Assembly (NCBI GenBank): GCA_020634245.1
Contig: JACKCC010000007.1
Location: 62,001-126,000, forward strand
DNA length: 64,000 nucleotides
Reading direction: 5' to 3'
Origin: Ardenticatenaceae bacterium
Lineage (GTDB): Bacteria > Chloroflexota > Anaerolineae > Promineifilales > Promineifilaceae
Shown in pieces: positions 8,102 through 16,252 of the stretch (positions are counted from its first letter, which is position 1; every line of letters begins with the position of its first letter). The translations under genes were made by a program, and so were the position numbers. The notes beneath the pieces are model-generated. The model made no database searches and was not told the origin of the DNA. It saw only the letters and a program-made list of their open reading frames with translations.

Positions 8102-8489
8102 CTACGCACTCCTGGCGCTGCTTAACGACGAGCCTGGTGCGGCCCGCGTTGAAGATTTACTGCGGCAGGCCGAAGCAGGCGAAACTGACCTATCATTGAG
8201 TGTGATCAATTTGGGTGAACTGGCTTACATCATCGAGCGGCGTTGGGGGCCGGAAAAGCTGCGGGCCATTTTGGCTTACATTGAGGCCACAAAAATACAG
8301 CTTGCCACCGCCAACCAGCCGCGTGTCCTGGCTGCCGCCCACATCAAAGCACAAAACCCGCTTTCCTATGCCGACGCCTTCGCCGCCGCGCTCACCCAAG
8401 AACTAAACGCAACACTGCTTACTGGCGACCCGGAGTTTGAAGCTGTCAGCAGCCAAATGACTATCGAGTGGCTGGCAAAACCTGTGTAG
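8076..8489 (+). CDS. vapC: PIN-domain toxin (VapC-like ribonuclease)
   Basis: A 137-residue PIN domain with acidic catalytic residues in the expected places: YVLDSYALLALLNDEPG (first Asp), INLGELAYII (Glu), LSYADAFAAALTQELNATLLTGDPEF (Asp and Asp). VapC enzymes cleave tRNA or rRNA and are held inactive by the cognate antitoxin. The start is a TTG at 8076 behind a very strong GAGGAGG (8063-8069), giving MTNRYVLDSYALL; no better ATG exists. The overlap with the antitoxin gene supports co-translation. RNA target unknown. Confidence 0.88.
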   Translation: MTNRYVLDSYALLALLNDEPGAARVEDLLRQAEAGETDLSLSVINLGELAYIIERRWGPEKLRAILAYIEATKIQLATANQPRVLAAAHIKAQNPLSYADAFAAALTQELNATLLTGDPEFEAVSSQMTIEWLAKPV

Positions 8490-8519
8490 AAATTGTTAGC
8501 CAGACGTGCCATCAAGCCG

Positions 8520-8525
8520 TATAAT
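8520..8525 (+). promoter_or_regulatory. Possible -10 box (TATAAT) for the TIR gene
   Basis: A consensus TATAAT lies 54 bp before the TIR gene start. A weak -35 candidate (TTGTTA at 8493-8498) is spaced too widely at 21 bp, so only the -10 element is supported. Confidence 0.35.
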
Positions 8526-8578
8526 GGAGGCCAAAGTAAACCAGCCAAGACACCCGGTTTTTGTAACTTGGGGAGAAG

Positions 8579-10432
8579 ATGAGCAACGAAACTGCTACAA
8601 CACGCCAATTTCTGCAAAAACGGTTCAACGACCCTGAACTAAATACCCTTTGTGCCGATTATTTTCCTGATGTATACGAAGATTTCACGGAAGGAATGAG
8701 CAAAAGTCGGAAAATACAGCTTCTCATTGATCATTGCCAGAATCAGCGACGTTGGATTGATTTACAAGCATCGTTAAAACGAGAGCGCCCTAAACCTTAT
8801 GATGAAGCGTTGGGAACATCTGAACCTTCGGCATACCAACCATATGTGCTTGTACAGCGTAACCAACGCAAGATATTTATAAGTCATGCAATTAGTCATG
8901 CGCCGCGAGATGTAGAATTTGCACATCGGTTAAAGGATGACTTACGTGCCCGGGGCTGGGATACGTGGATAGCTCCTAACGACATTCCTCCCGGTGTGAA
9001 GTGGCAAGAAGCAATTGACCGAGGATTAGAAGAAAGTGGCGTTCTTGTTTTGGTGTTGACACCTAAAGCGGCAATATCTTCCTATGTTCGGGATGAAACA
9101 TACACTGCCATTCGATTAGAAAAAACAGGGAAAATGCGTTTTCTACCTTTACTGGTGGAAGATTGTGAAATGCCGCCTTCGTGGAGCGCTTATCAGCATA
9201 TTTCTTTCCAGCGCGATTATAAAGCCAGCTTACTATTGTTGTTTGAACAGTTGCAGCCAGAAACAATGGTGTACTTGGCGCAGTTGTATGACCAATTGCA
9301 GACAGCAATAAACGCTGAGGGATGGGGACAGGCACAAAACCTGGGGGGACAGATTGAAGCGCAGTATCCAGATTATCAGGATGTCACAGACTTGTTGGCC
9401 CGGGTTATTGAGGAACAAAAGCAACAAGAAGTGAAGGTAAAAAAGCTTACGTCCCTTTACCAACAATTACAGAAAGCTATCGAAAAGCAAGAATGGGCTG
9501 TAGCTAAAACAATAGGCCAACAAATTCAAGATGTTGATCAAAACTACCGTGATGTGACACAACTGCTGACCCAAGTGAATGAAAGTTTGCGCCAACAAAA
9601 ACGAAAAGCTAGACAGGAGCAGGCCCGGCAATTACAAATTACCGCCATTAATTTTATACGCAGCATCCCAATTATCGCCTGGGTTACCATTGTGGGAGTA
9701 TCGTTGGTAATTAGTTTGATTTTTATGTATAGAGGTTTCAAATTGGGAAATCAAAACGAATTACACACACCAATAGCTACAGACTCTCCTCCTGCAACAA
9801 GAATCAGTGCAATTTCACCTAATTCAACTCAAACGGATGTTCCGAATACGCCAACTTCCACAAGGTTGATTAAACCCACCCATACTATAACATCTACTCC
9901 CACACACACATTAATTCCTTCACCAACTTTGGCACCAACCATGTTACCAACATTTACTCCAACACCTATGTCTACACTTACTCAAACCCCAACACCCACA
10001 CCTACAAGTAAACCAGCACCTACTAGTTCATCTTCAAGGACAACAACAAACCCTGCATCTTCTGCTTCCTGGTTACAAACACCCGATGTCTATCCATTGA
10101 ATGAAGTGGAAATAATTCTTAATTTAGACAATTCCCAATTATGTGTTTACATGAAGGGGAATCAAAGTGATTTCTTGGGGGAAAGTAATATAGGTGCAGC
10201 TTTGGGCTATCGGGTGGTGCATAACGGAGAGACTGGTGATTTTGTAACAACTTTCTATGATAATGACGGAGTATATGGTGGTATGAATCAATGTATTATT
10301 ACAGAGCAGTTTACAATCCCGGGCAATTATGAGATTTGGGGATTCATGTGCTCAATGCAATATGAATGCGATAACGGAGTAGGCTGGGAGTCAAGTTCAC
10401 CTATTCAATTTACTGTCTCGTCTAATAATTAA
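8579..10432 (+). CDS. Membrane-anchored TIR-domain protein with death-like N-terminal domain and extracellular C-terminal domain
   Basis: Domains in order over 617 residues. Residues 5-70 are a small helical domain (RQFLQKRFNDPELNTLCADYF onward) resembling the effector-associated death-like domains fused to TIR, caspase and NACHT proteins. Residues 97-225 are a TIR domain starting RKIFISHAISHAPRD, with a glutamate at about 173 in SSYVRDETYTA, at the site of the catalytic Glu of NAD-cleaving TIRs. Residues 230-340 hold two copies of a helical repeat (LYDQLQTAINAEGWGQA and LYQQLQKAIEKQEWAVA). A basic stretch and one membrane segment (about 362-385) follow, then a Thr/Pro-rich stalk to about 490, then a roughly 120-residue beta-like domain with paired Cys. 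Positive-inside orientation puts TIR in the cytoplasm and the C-terminal domain outside. The DNA is visibly AT-richer than its neighbours and holds no ACGGCCGT octamer, suggesting transfer. A defence or signalling role is inferred. Confidence 0.85.
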   Translation: MSNETATTRQFLQKRFNDPELNTLCADYFPDVYEDFTEGMSKSRKIQLLIDHCQNQRRWIDLQASLKRERPKPYDEALGTSEPSAYQPYVLVQRNQRKIFISHAISHAPRDVEFAHRLKDDLRARGWDTWIAPNDIPPGVKWQEAIDRGLEESGVLVLVLTPKAAISSYVRDETYTAIRLEKTGKMRFLPLLVEDCEMPPSWSAYQHISFQRDYKASLLLLFEQLQPETMVYLAQLYDQLQTAINAEGWGQAQNLGGQIEAQYPDYQDVTDLLARVIEEQKQQEVKVKKLTSLYQQLQKAIEKQEWAVAKTIGQQIQDVDQNYRDVTQLLTQVNESLRQQKRKARQEQARQLQITAINFIRSIPIIAWVTIVGVSLVISLIFMYRGFKLGNQNELHTPIATDSPPATRISAISPNSTQTDVPNTPTSTRLIKPTHTITSTPTHTLIPSPTLAPTMLPTFTPTPMSTLTQTPTPTPTSKPAPTSSSSRTTTNPASSASWLQTPDVYPLNEVEIILNLDNSQLCVYMKGNQSDFLGESNIGAALGYRVVHNGETGDFVTTFYDNDGVYGGMNQCIITEQFTIPGNYEIWGFMCSMQYECDNGVGWESSSPIQFTVSSNN

Positions 10433-10441
10433 CTTTGCCTA

Positions 10442-10469
10442 TGTATCGGGAATTGGAATTCCCGATACA
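10442..10469 (+). terminator. Perfect 13-bp hairpin after the TIR gene
   Basis: TGTATCGGGAATT and AATTCCCGATACA flank a GG centre, 9 bp after the TIR stop codon. There is no T run, so it may be a 3'-end stabiliser, a factor-dependent terminator or part of a repeat. Confidence 0.5.
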
Positions 10470-10482
10470 CCCACAAAGCACA

Positions 10483-10613
10483 AGTTATTACAGTGTAAAC
10501 AAAGTTTTTACTATTTGTCATTCCCGCGAAGACGGGAATCCAAAGGCGTGGATACCTGCCTTCACAGGTATGACAAAATGCGTGGAAACTAAATTTACAA
10601 TGTAGTTATTGAC
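10483..10613. mobile_element. MITE-like element with dRS3-like ATTCCC-N8-GGGAAT core
   Basis: The outer ends (about 10483-10513 and 10578-10613) are imperfect inverted copies of each other, including TGTAAA/TTTACA. Inside them TTTGTCAT (10514-10521) pairs with ATGACAAA (10570-10577). The interior holds ATTCCC-GCGAAGAC-GGGAAT (10520-10539) and a second hairpin TACCTG/CAGGTA (10553-10570). The ATTCCC-N8-GGGAAT form matches the dRS3 repeat known from Neisseria and similar REP-like elements. No coding capacity. Confidence 0.55.
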
Positions 10614-10617
10614 CTTC

Positions 10618-11046
10618 TTACTTTTGCGCCAACAAAGCCAACAGGCCAGACGGCGCTAACACCGGCACAGGCTGGGTTTCAAAATCTTGACCGTTCTGCG
10701 TAACGAGGTAATCGGCCTGTTCATTTAGCGCCGCCGCCATTTGGATAGCATCTTCAAAATCCCGCCAGCCCCAGGTTAGTGCTTTACGGACGACAGAGTC
10801 ATTAACAGTAGCAATGGTGAATACATCGAGAAGACTGGTGATGGCAGTCACGGCCGTTTCTCGATCTCGCCATCGGGTAACAACAAAAAACAGGGTCGCA
10901 ATACTATGCGCTGCCAACAAACCAGCCACTTCACCGCGCACCACTGCATCCAACACCCTGGCTGAATCACTGTAAAAAGGTTGGCGTTGCTGAACCACGT
11001 CAAGAATAACGTTCAAATCAACCAGAACCTGCAATTTAGCCGTCAT
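10618..11046 (-). CDS. vapC: PIN-domain toxin of a second toxin-antitoxin pair
   Basis: 142 residues beginning MTAKLQVLVDLNVILDVVQQRQPFYSDS, a PIN-domain start with the first catalytic Asp in DLNVILD. Later acidic positions sit in RDFEDAIQMAAALNEQADYLVTQNGQDF. This PIN subgroup usually pairs with ribbon-helix-helix-like antitoxins. The ATG at 11046 overlaps the end of the upstream antitoxin by 11 nt, so translation is coupled; an in-frame extension to 11088 would run far into the antitoxin and is rejected. One ACGGCCGT octamer is present, unlike the TIR gene next door. Confidence 0.82.
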   Translation of the reverse strand: MTAKLQVLVDLNVILDVVQQRQPFYSDSARVLDAVVRGEVAGLLAAHSIATLFFVVTRWRDRETAVTAITSLLDVFTIATVNDSVVRKALTWGWRDFEDAIQMAAALNEQADYLVTQNGQDFETQPVPVLAPSGLLALLAQK

Positions 11047-11284
11047 ACTTTTCTTCCAGATGAGTATGATATGTTTCTTCAACGTCAATGTCTGCCGGTA
11101 AAATCCCGGTTAGCTGGCGCACGAGCGGCGTGTGTTCTGCCTCCGCATCATTCTCCAGGTTTCTAATGAAAACCTCGACCAGTTGGGAAACAGACGTGTT
11201 ATGTTTTTGAGCGTATATTTTTGCTTGTTCGATTAAATGGGTACTGACTCGTAAAGTCAGCTTCTTTTTCTCTTGTATAGACAT
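11036..11284 (-). CDS. DUF6364/ribbon-helix-helix-like antitoxin
   Basis: 82 residues starting MSIQEKKKLTLRVSTHLIEQAKIYAQKHNTSVSQLVE. The KLTLRV strand, helix and helix pattern is that of DUF6364 and related ribbon-helix-helix antitoxins. The acidic C-terminus (DIDVEETYHTHLEEKYDG) would bind the PIN toxin encoded just downstream. The ATG at 11284 follows GAGGTG by 5 nt. This short promoter-proximal gene probably represses its own operon; no clear operator was seen. Confidence 0.78.
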   Translation of the reverse strand: MSIQEKKKLTLRVSTHLIEQAKIYAQKHNTSVSQLVEVFIRNLENDAEAEHTPLVRQLTGILPADIDVEETYHTHLEEKYDG

Positions 11285-11358
11285 TGTTACACCTCGCCTT
11301 GACGTATACTTTAGCAGAAATATGTACGTCACACAAGGGTTAACGACGTTGTTTTTGG

Positions 11359-13599
11359 CTAATGAGTGGGGGCAGCCAGAACGTATGCGGTACTGTTATG
11401 CCAGGTCACAATTTGGTCTTGCAAGCGACGGCCGTAGAGGTTGTTGACCTGTTCTAATTCCCCATCACTCAACCCACCCTCCAACAAACGCTGGGCATAA
11501 CTGACCTTAGCCTGGTAAGTCTCATCATTAGGGAACCAGCGGGCCAGGTGATCAGCGGTAATGCGGCGCTGTTCAGTTTGCGTTTCGACCGTCATTTGCA
11601 CGTCCAGTCCGGCGGATTGCAGGGCAGCGGCCAAATCATTCTCATTCCAATTGACCAGCGGGTCCGATTCGTCATGGTAGATGGCTTCCTCAGCAGCGGC
11701 AGCTTTCTGGCGCAGGGACCCGTCGGGCCACTCGACCAATTCGTACAGGCGCTGGGTGTGGCGAGGGATGGTTTGGAGGAGAGCGAGACGGCCGTCAAGA
11801 GCCAACCAGCGTGTTAACTCACCAATCGTCAATCGTAAATCGCCAATCGTAAATAGATTCCGTCCAATGATGCGGTCGAACTTTAGGTCGGCTTCGCTGC
11901 GGAGGGAGAGCAAGGTTTCCAGTTCGTTGAGTTCGCCGATGAGGATGAACGGCCGTTCCACCTCCACCAATTTACTCGCCTGCTGCCGCAACGCTTCCCC
12001 GGCCTGAACATCGGCCGTCAGCGCCCAGACGCCGCCCTCCGGCGCCCGCCGCACCGCCTCCCAGGTCAGCAGCCCGGTCCCGGCATTTACGTCCAGCACC
12101 AGATGATGCCGCTGAATGCCCGCCATCTCAAACAACTTATCCCGCTGCGCCGCCAGATTGCGCCCCGCCTGCGAAATCGTCCGCTGCAACCACGCTTCTT
12201 TCCCCTTATTTTCTGGACTGGTTGTGAAGATTTCACCAGCCGCCAGCCCCCAGCCGCCAGCCCCCGATTCCACCATCGCCGCCAACTGGGCTTCCCGCCG
12301 CCGGGCCACCTCATCGCGGATGCGCCGCTCGTACCCCTGGTCCGACGGCTGGTAGAACACTTTGCCTTGCAAACTGTCCGGCAAATACTGCTGTTCCACC
12401 CAATGGTCGCGGTAAGCATGGGGGTAAAGGTAGCCCTGGCCATGTCCGAACCCTTCCTTGTCTCGATTGCCGTCCTTCAAATGATTGGGGACATCGGTTT
12501 CCTGTTCCTTGCCCACTGTTTCCAGCGCATCAAAAAAGGCCATTGTGGAGTTTGATTTGGGGCAGGTGGCCAGATACAGCGCGGCCTGGGCCAGATGGAA
12601 GCGGCCTTCGGGCATACCAATGCGCTCGAACGCTTCCCAGCAGCTAACGACAACACGCATCGCATCGGGATCGGCCATCCCCACGTCTTCACCAGCCAAA
12701 ATGGCCATGCGGCGGAAGATGAAGCGTGGGTCTTCGCCAGCGTAAACCATCTTGGCCATCCAGTACAGCGCCGCGTCGGGATCGGAACCGCGCAGGCTTT
12801 TGATGAAGGCCGAGATGGTGTCGTAGTGGACGTCGCCTTCTTTGTCGTAGAGCACGGCCCGCTGCTGAATCGATTCTTCGGCCACGGCCAGATCGATGAC
12901 GATACGGCCGTTTTCATCGGGCAGTGTAGTTTCGACGGCCAGTTCCAACGCGTTGAGGACGCCACGAGCGTCGCCGTTGGCCACGTCAACCAGGTGATCG
13001 AGGGCGTCGGGCTGAATGTCCACGTTGAGTTTGCCGTAGCCGCGTTCGGCGTCGGCCAATGCCTGTTGGGCAACTTGGCGCAAATCGTCTTGGGTTAACG
13101 GCCGTAACTGGAAAATCCGGCTCCGGCTGACCAGCGCCTTATTCACTTCAAAATAGGGATTCTCGGTCGTCGCCCCGATGAGGATGATCGTTCCTTTCTC
13201 GACGTGGGGCAGGAGGGCGTCTTGCTGCGCCTTATTCCAGCGATGGACCTCATCAACAAACAGAGTGGTCCGCTGGCCGTACAAATCGCGCCGTTCCAAA
13301 GCGTCGGCGATGGCTTCGCGGATTTCCTTGACCCCGGCCAGGACGGCGTTGATGGTGATGAAATGGCTCTTGGTGCTGTTGGCGATGACCATCGCCAACG
13401 TGGTTTTGCCGGTTCCCGGCGGGCCGTAGAAGATGAGCGAGGAGAGCTGGTCGGCCTGAATAGCCCGGCGCAGCAGCCGCCCTGGCCCGACGATGTGCTC
13501 TTGCCCGACGTATTCATCCAGGGTGCGCGGGCGCATCCGGTGGGCCAGGGGGGATTCCTGCTCGATTTGGGATTGACGGCCGTGTCTAAACAAGTCCAT
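11359..13599 (-). CDS. rarA: RarA/MgsA AAA+ ATPase fused to a methyltransferase-like domain
   Basis: Residues 1-440 are a RarA-type AAA+ ATPase, which acts at stalled forks and in recombination and interacts with SSB and the clamp-loader pathway. Walker A is YGPPGTGKTT (about 58-67), Walker B LFVDEVHRW, and sensor 1 is in GATTENPYFEVN; the tetramerisation region follows (GEDVGMADPDAM, ALYLATCPKSN, HLKDGN). Residues 470-746 add a Rossmann-like region with an S-adenosylmethionine-binding-type loop, LDVNAGTGLLTWEAV. A RarA fusion to a domain of unknown function is known in cyanobacteria; whether this half methylates anything is unknown. The joint contains two in-frame low-complexity inserts (GGWGLAAGE and GDLRLTIGE) matching intergenic repeats of the window. 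The ATG at 13599 gives the usual MDLF start. Confidence 0.9.
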   Translation of the reverse strand: MDLFRHGRQSQIEQESPLAHRMRPRTLDEYVGQEHIVGPGRLLRRAIQADQLSSLIFYGPPGTGKTTLAMVIANSTKSHFITINAVLAGVKEIREAIADALERRDLYGQRTTLFVDEVHRWNKAQQDALLPHVEKGTIILIGATTENPYFEVNKALVSRSRIFQLRPLTQDDLRQVAQQALADAERGYGKLNVDIQPDALDHLVDVANGDARGVLNALELAVETTLPDENGRIVIDLAVAEESIQQRAVLYDKEGDVHYDTISAFIKSLRGSDPDAALYWMAKMVYAGEDPRFIFRRMAILAGEDVGMADPDAMRVVVSCWEAFERIGMPEGRFHLAQAALYLATCPKSNSTMAFFDALETVGKEQETDVPNHLKDGNRDKEGFGHGQGYLYPHAYRDHWVEQQYLPDSLQGKVFYQPSDQGYERRIRDEVARRREAQLAAMVESGAGGWGLAAGEIFTTSPENKGKEAWLQRTISQAGRNLAAQRDKLFEMAGIQRHHLVLDVNAGTGLLTWEAVRRAPEGGVWALTADVQAGEALRQQASKLVEVERPFILIGELNELETLLSLRSEADLKFDRIIGRNLFTIGDLRLTIGELTRWLALDGRLALLQTIPRHTQRLYELVEWPDGSLRQKAAAAEEAIYHDESDPLVNWNENDLAAALQSAGLDVQMTVETQTEQRRITADHLARWFPNDETYQAKVSYAQRLLEGGLSDGELEQVNNLYGRRLQDQIVTWHNSTAYVLAAPTH
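11820..11856. repeat. In-frame near-tandem repeat inside rarA
   Basis: The plus strand reads CACCAATCGTCAATCGTAAA followed by a near-copy (CGCCAATCGTAAATAG), i.e. variations on a CCAATCGTAAAT unit, translated in rarA as GDLRLTIGE. The texture is that of intergenic repeats, yet the frame stays open. Confidence 0.55.
12237..12266. repeat. In-frame CAGCCGCCAGCCCC tandem repeat inside rarA
   Basis: Two adjoining copies of about 14 bp encode AGGWGLAAG between the ATPase and methyltransferase-like halves. It is a second member of the near-tandem repeat style in the same gene. Confidence 0.55.
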
Positions 13600-13676
13600 A
13601 CCTGGATTGTAGCCGGATGAGGGATGGCGGCAAATTGAAATGACAACTGGTAAAGGTCAGGCGGTAAATCCACCGT

Positions 13677-14480
13677 TCATATGTTTTGCTTCTGCAAAAA
13701 CCCCAAAAGAATCGAATTAAACGCGGCGGCGTTTTCCCAGAACGAGGCGTGACCCGCATCGGGCAGCACGTGCAGCTCACTGTTGGGAACGGCTTCGGCA
13801 ATCGTCCGGGAATAATGAACCGGCTTCAAAATATCCTTGCCGCCCACCAGAACGCAAGTTGGCAGCTTGATTTGGCCAAGCTGGCCGGTGACGTTCAGCG
13901 TGTTAAAGCAGCGGCAAAGCTGAATTACCGACGGCAAATCCAGCGCTTTGGCTGCTTCAACCCGGCTGACCAGCAAATCGTACTGTTTGGCAAAGAACGC
14001 CTCACTGAAATTCCAAAACCAGGTGGCCCGGTAAAAGGTTTCGTGATTGCCGGTTTGCGCGGCCGTAATCCAACTCTCGACGATAGCTTGCAGCTGCGGT
14101 TCGACGTGGCTGACGGCATCGGCCACAAACAACGAACGGCAGCGTTCCGGGTGGTGCAGGGCAAAAACGAGCGTCAGTTCGCCGCCGTAGGAGATACCGC
14201 CAATGTGGGCTTTTTCGATGCCCAGCGCATCCAGCAAAGCCGCCAGATCGTCGGCGTGGGTTTCCCAGGTGTAATCGATGTCGCCTTCGGCCCACTTTTG
14301 CGACTGGCCCTGGCCGCGCATATCGTACAACAGAACGCGGTAGTGGGGCGCCAGCGCCGGGAGTTGGTTGCCCCAAGTAGCCGTGCTGGCAATGACGCCA
14401 TTGTTGAGGACGACGACTTCCCCGGAACGGCCGTGCAACTCATAATACAGTTCAACGCCGTTAACATGAATTTTAGGCAT
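13677..14480 (-). CDS. Alpha/beta-fold hydrolase
   Basis: 267 residues with a full alpha/beta-hydrolase layout: an N-terminal strand pair (MPKIHVNGVELYYELHG), YDMRGQGQSQ after strand 4, the nucleophile elbow GGISYGGE (Ser near residue 103), a cap region, the acid in LVGGKDILKP, and the catalytic His in DAGHASFWENA. The triad is intact. The closest named groups are 3-oxoadipate enol-lactonase-like and haloperoxidase-like hydrolases, but substrate cannot be assigned. The ATG at 14480 is followed downstream by rarA on the same strand with a short gap; an IS element has landed just upstream of its start (22 bp), which may separate it from its original promoter. A weak GGAGG-type site lies upstream. 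Confidence 0.85.
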   Translation of the reverse strand: MPKIHVNGVELYYELHGRSGEVVVLNNGVIASTATWGNQLPALAPHYRVLLYDMRGQGQSQKWAEGDIDYTWETHADDLAALLDALGIEKAHIGGISYGGELTLVFALHHPERCRSLFVADAVSHVEPQLQAIVESWITAAQTGNHETFYRATWFWNFSEAFFAKQYDLLVSRVEAAKALDLPSVIQLCRCFNTLNVTGQLGQIKLPTCVLVGGKDILKPVHYSRTIAEAVPNSELHVLPDAGHASFWENAAAFNSILLGFLQKQNI

Positions 14481-14501
14481 ATCAGGCTCCTCCAGGACTC
14501 A

Positions 14502-15965
14502 AGGTGACAGTCACTTTGGAAGAGGGGTGGATTTAACATAAATATATTTGCATAAAGTGTGACTCCGATTGAGACTATTTTGTGTCAATAAACCAATCTC
14601 AAAAGGAGTCATGCACATGATAACGGAAGAAACAACGCTAGGCCAAGAAACTGTAGCTAAATTGATGCAATGTGACCCAGTAGTGAGCCAATATAGCGCC
14701 TTTTTTCGACCAACTACAGTGGTGGCATGTAAAGGAACGAAATGAGGCTGCCCGCGCTTGGCCCGGTACGCCGCCACACCCAGAGAAAGCATATGTCAAA
14801 GCGTTGCTCATCAAAATCAACGAAAAGTTCGAGTATACGACAGAATTACGCAAGTTTTTGGTTCATCATCCCTTACTCGTCTTGACAATTGGCTTCCGAC
14901 CTGAATGGGATGAAACCCAAGCGTATGGATTTGATATTGAAAGGACAGTACCGACAGCACGCTGGTTACGAGAGAAACAGCGGCGAATAAGTAACGAGAT
15001 GCTACAGAACTTATTACGAGGAACAGTCAAAGATTTGCAGGTTGAGATACCTGATATGGCCAAAACCGCCGCCATTGATACGAAACACATTTATGCTTGG
15101 GTGCGCGAAAACAACCTGCGCGATACTGTCAGCAACCGATATGACCCAGAAAAACAACTGCGCGGTGACCGGGATTGCAAACTGGGCGTAAAACGGCAGC
15201 GCAATCAAGATGAGGGCAAGGAAAAGGAAGAAAAGGAGTACCTTTGGGGCTACGGAACAGGTGTGATGGCCGCGACTGACCCCCTGTATGGAGATGTGGT
15301 TTTGGCTGAATATACCCAACCTTTCAACGAAGCCGATATCACCTATTATCCACCGTTATATGAAAGGATGACCCGAAACCTCGGTTTCATTCCAGACAAC
15401 TTCACGGCCGATGCGGCCTTTGATGCCTGGTATGTCTATCAACCCTTTGCCGAACACGGTGGTATGGCGGCCATTCCGCTTAATCTGCGTGGTTTTCCAA
15501 AACCCAAACTTGGCCCCAACGGTCATCACCTTTGTCCGCACGGTTCAGAAATGACACCATCTTACACTTATTATGACCGCCATCGGCGTCATCAGGTGCA
15601 GATTTTGCGTTGCCCACTGTTACATCCAAAACCTACGGAAAAGAGCTGTGACCATGCCCAGTTCATCAAAGGCATAGGGTGTGAAAAGCGTATCAACCAC
15701 GAATTGGGTGGACGTTTACGAGTTGCTTTGGATCGTCATTCAGATGAATACAAAGCAATTTACAAACAACGGACATCAACTGAGCGGATCAATAGTCAGG
15801 CGAAGGCTTTTGGTATCGAACGACCGAAAGTACGTAACATTGATTCTGTTCGTAATTTGAATACGTTGATTTATACTGTTATTAATGTACATGCACTTCA
15901 GAGGGTCAAAGAACTTAATCAGAGATTATGTTAAATCCGACCCTCTTTGGAAGTGACTGTCACCT
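14502..15965 (+). mobile_element. 1.46-kb insertion sequence with about 35-bp terminal inverted repeats
   Basis: The left end starts AGGTGACAGTCACTT and continues to GGATTTAACATAA. The right end, read inward on the other strand, starts AGGTGACAGTCACTT and also continues to GGATTTAACATAA, with a few mismatches between. A single DDE transposase frame fills the interior. No target-site duplication could be recognised. The insertion lies between the start of the hydrolase gene and the stop of a small zinc-ribbon gene, both read leftward, without disrupting either. It contains no ACGGCCGT octamer. Confidence 0.88.
14617..15934 (+). pseudogene. DDE transposase of the 1.46-kb IS, split by a frame change at a T6 run
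   Basis: Translation from ATG 14617 (AAAAGGAG upstream) gives MITEETTLGQETVAKLMQCD and reaches a stop shortly after the T6 run at 14701-14706. In the +1 frame the continuation QLQWWHVKERNEAARAWPG runs on without a stop to 15934. Together about 440 residues result. The DDE residues are visible in AAIDTKH, TADAAFDAW and TSTERINSQ, with a Cys/His cluster (HLCPHGS, LRCPLLHP, CDH) between them. The break may be an inactivating one-base indel in the T run, a sequencing error, or a programmed frameshift as used by many IS families. The family could not be named with confidence (IS5/IS1182-like layout). Confidence 0.8.
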
Positions 15966-15972
15966 GCATGGA

Positions 15973-16170
15973 TCAATGTTCATGTTCGGCTGGGGGAATT
16001 TGGTTAGCCCCGGCCAGTTTACCGGCCAGATTTTGCGGCTTGTGAATCAGCGTCGGCAAACATTGGGAGCAAATCCAGGCCTGCCCGCCAGCGTAACGCA
16101 GTGACACCAGCGGAATTTCGTTTTCCGTTCGTTCACAGTTTAAGCAGTAGTGTAAATTGGGTTGAGTCAT
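15973..16170 (-). CDS. Small two-CxxC zinc-ribbon protein
   Basis: 65 residues: CLNCERTENE near the N-terminus and WICSQCLPTLIHKP about 25 residues later form a plausible four-Cys zinc site. The C-terminus is HEH-ended. AAGGAG lies 6 nt before the ATG at 16170, an excellent ribosome-binding site, which supports a real gene despite its size. It sits downstream of the carboxyltransferase gene on the same strand, separated by a folded repeat, and its stop codon lies only 7 bp from the end of an IS. No function is recognised. Confidence 0.7.
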   Translation of the reverse strand: MTQPNLHYCLNCERTENEIPLVSLRYAGGQAWICSQCLPTLIHKPQNLAGKLAGANQIPPAEHEH

Positions 16171-16189
16171 ATGATTCTCCTTAATTTCT

Positions 16190-16247
16190 GGAGACTAGAG
16201 ATTAGAGACTTGAGGCTCGTAGTCTCCAATCTCTAATCTCCAGTCTC
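16190..16247. repeat. Folded GGAGACTAGAGATTAGAGACT repeat between the zinc-ribbon and carboxyltransferase genes
   Basis: The left half (GAGACTAGAGATTAGAGAC) is complementary to the right half (AGTCTCCAATCTCTAATCTC and following), with a 10-nt loop, and a T6 run follows on the plus strand. It is built of AGATT/GAGACT units like the other near-tandem repeats. Confidence 0.6.
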
Positions 16248-16252
16248 TTTTT

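Noticed and set aside
15965..15975. IS insertion truncating the zinc-ribbon gene
   Set aside because: The stop codon of the small gene lies outside the terminal inverted repeat, 7 bp away, so the gene end appears intact.
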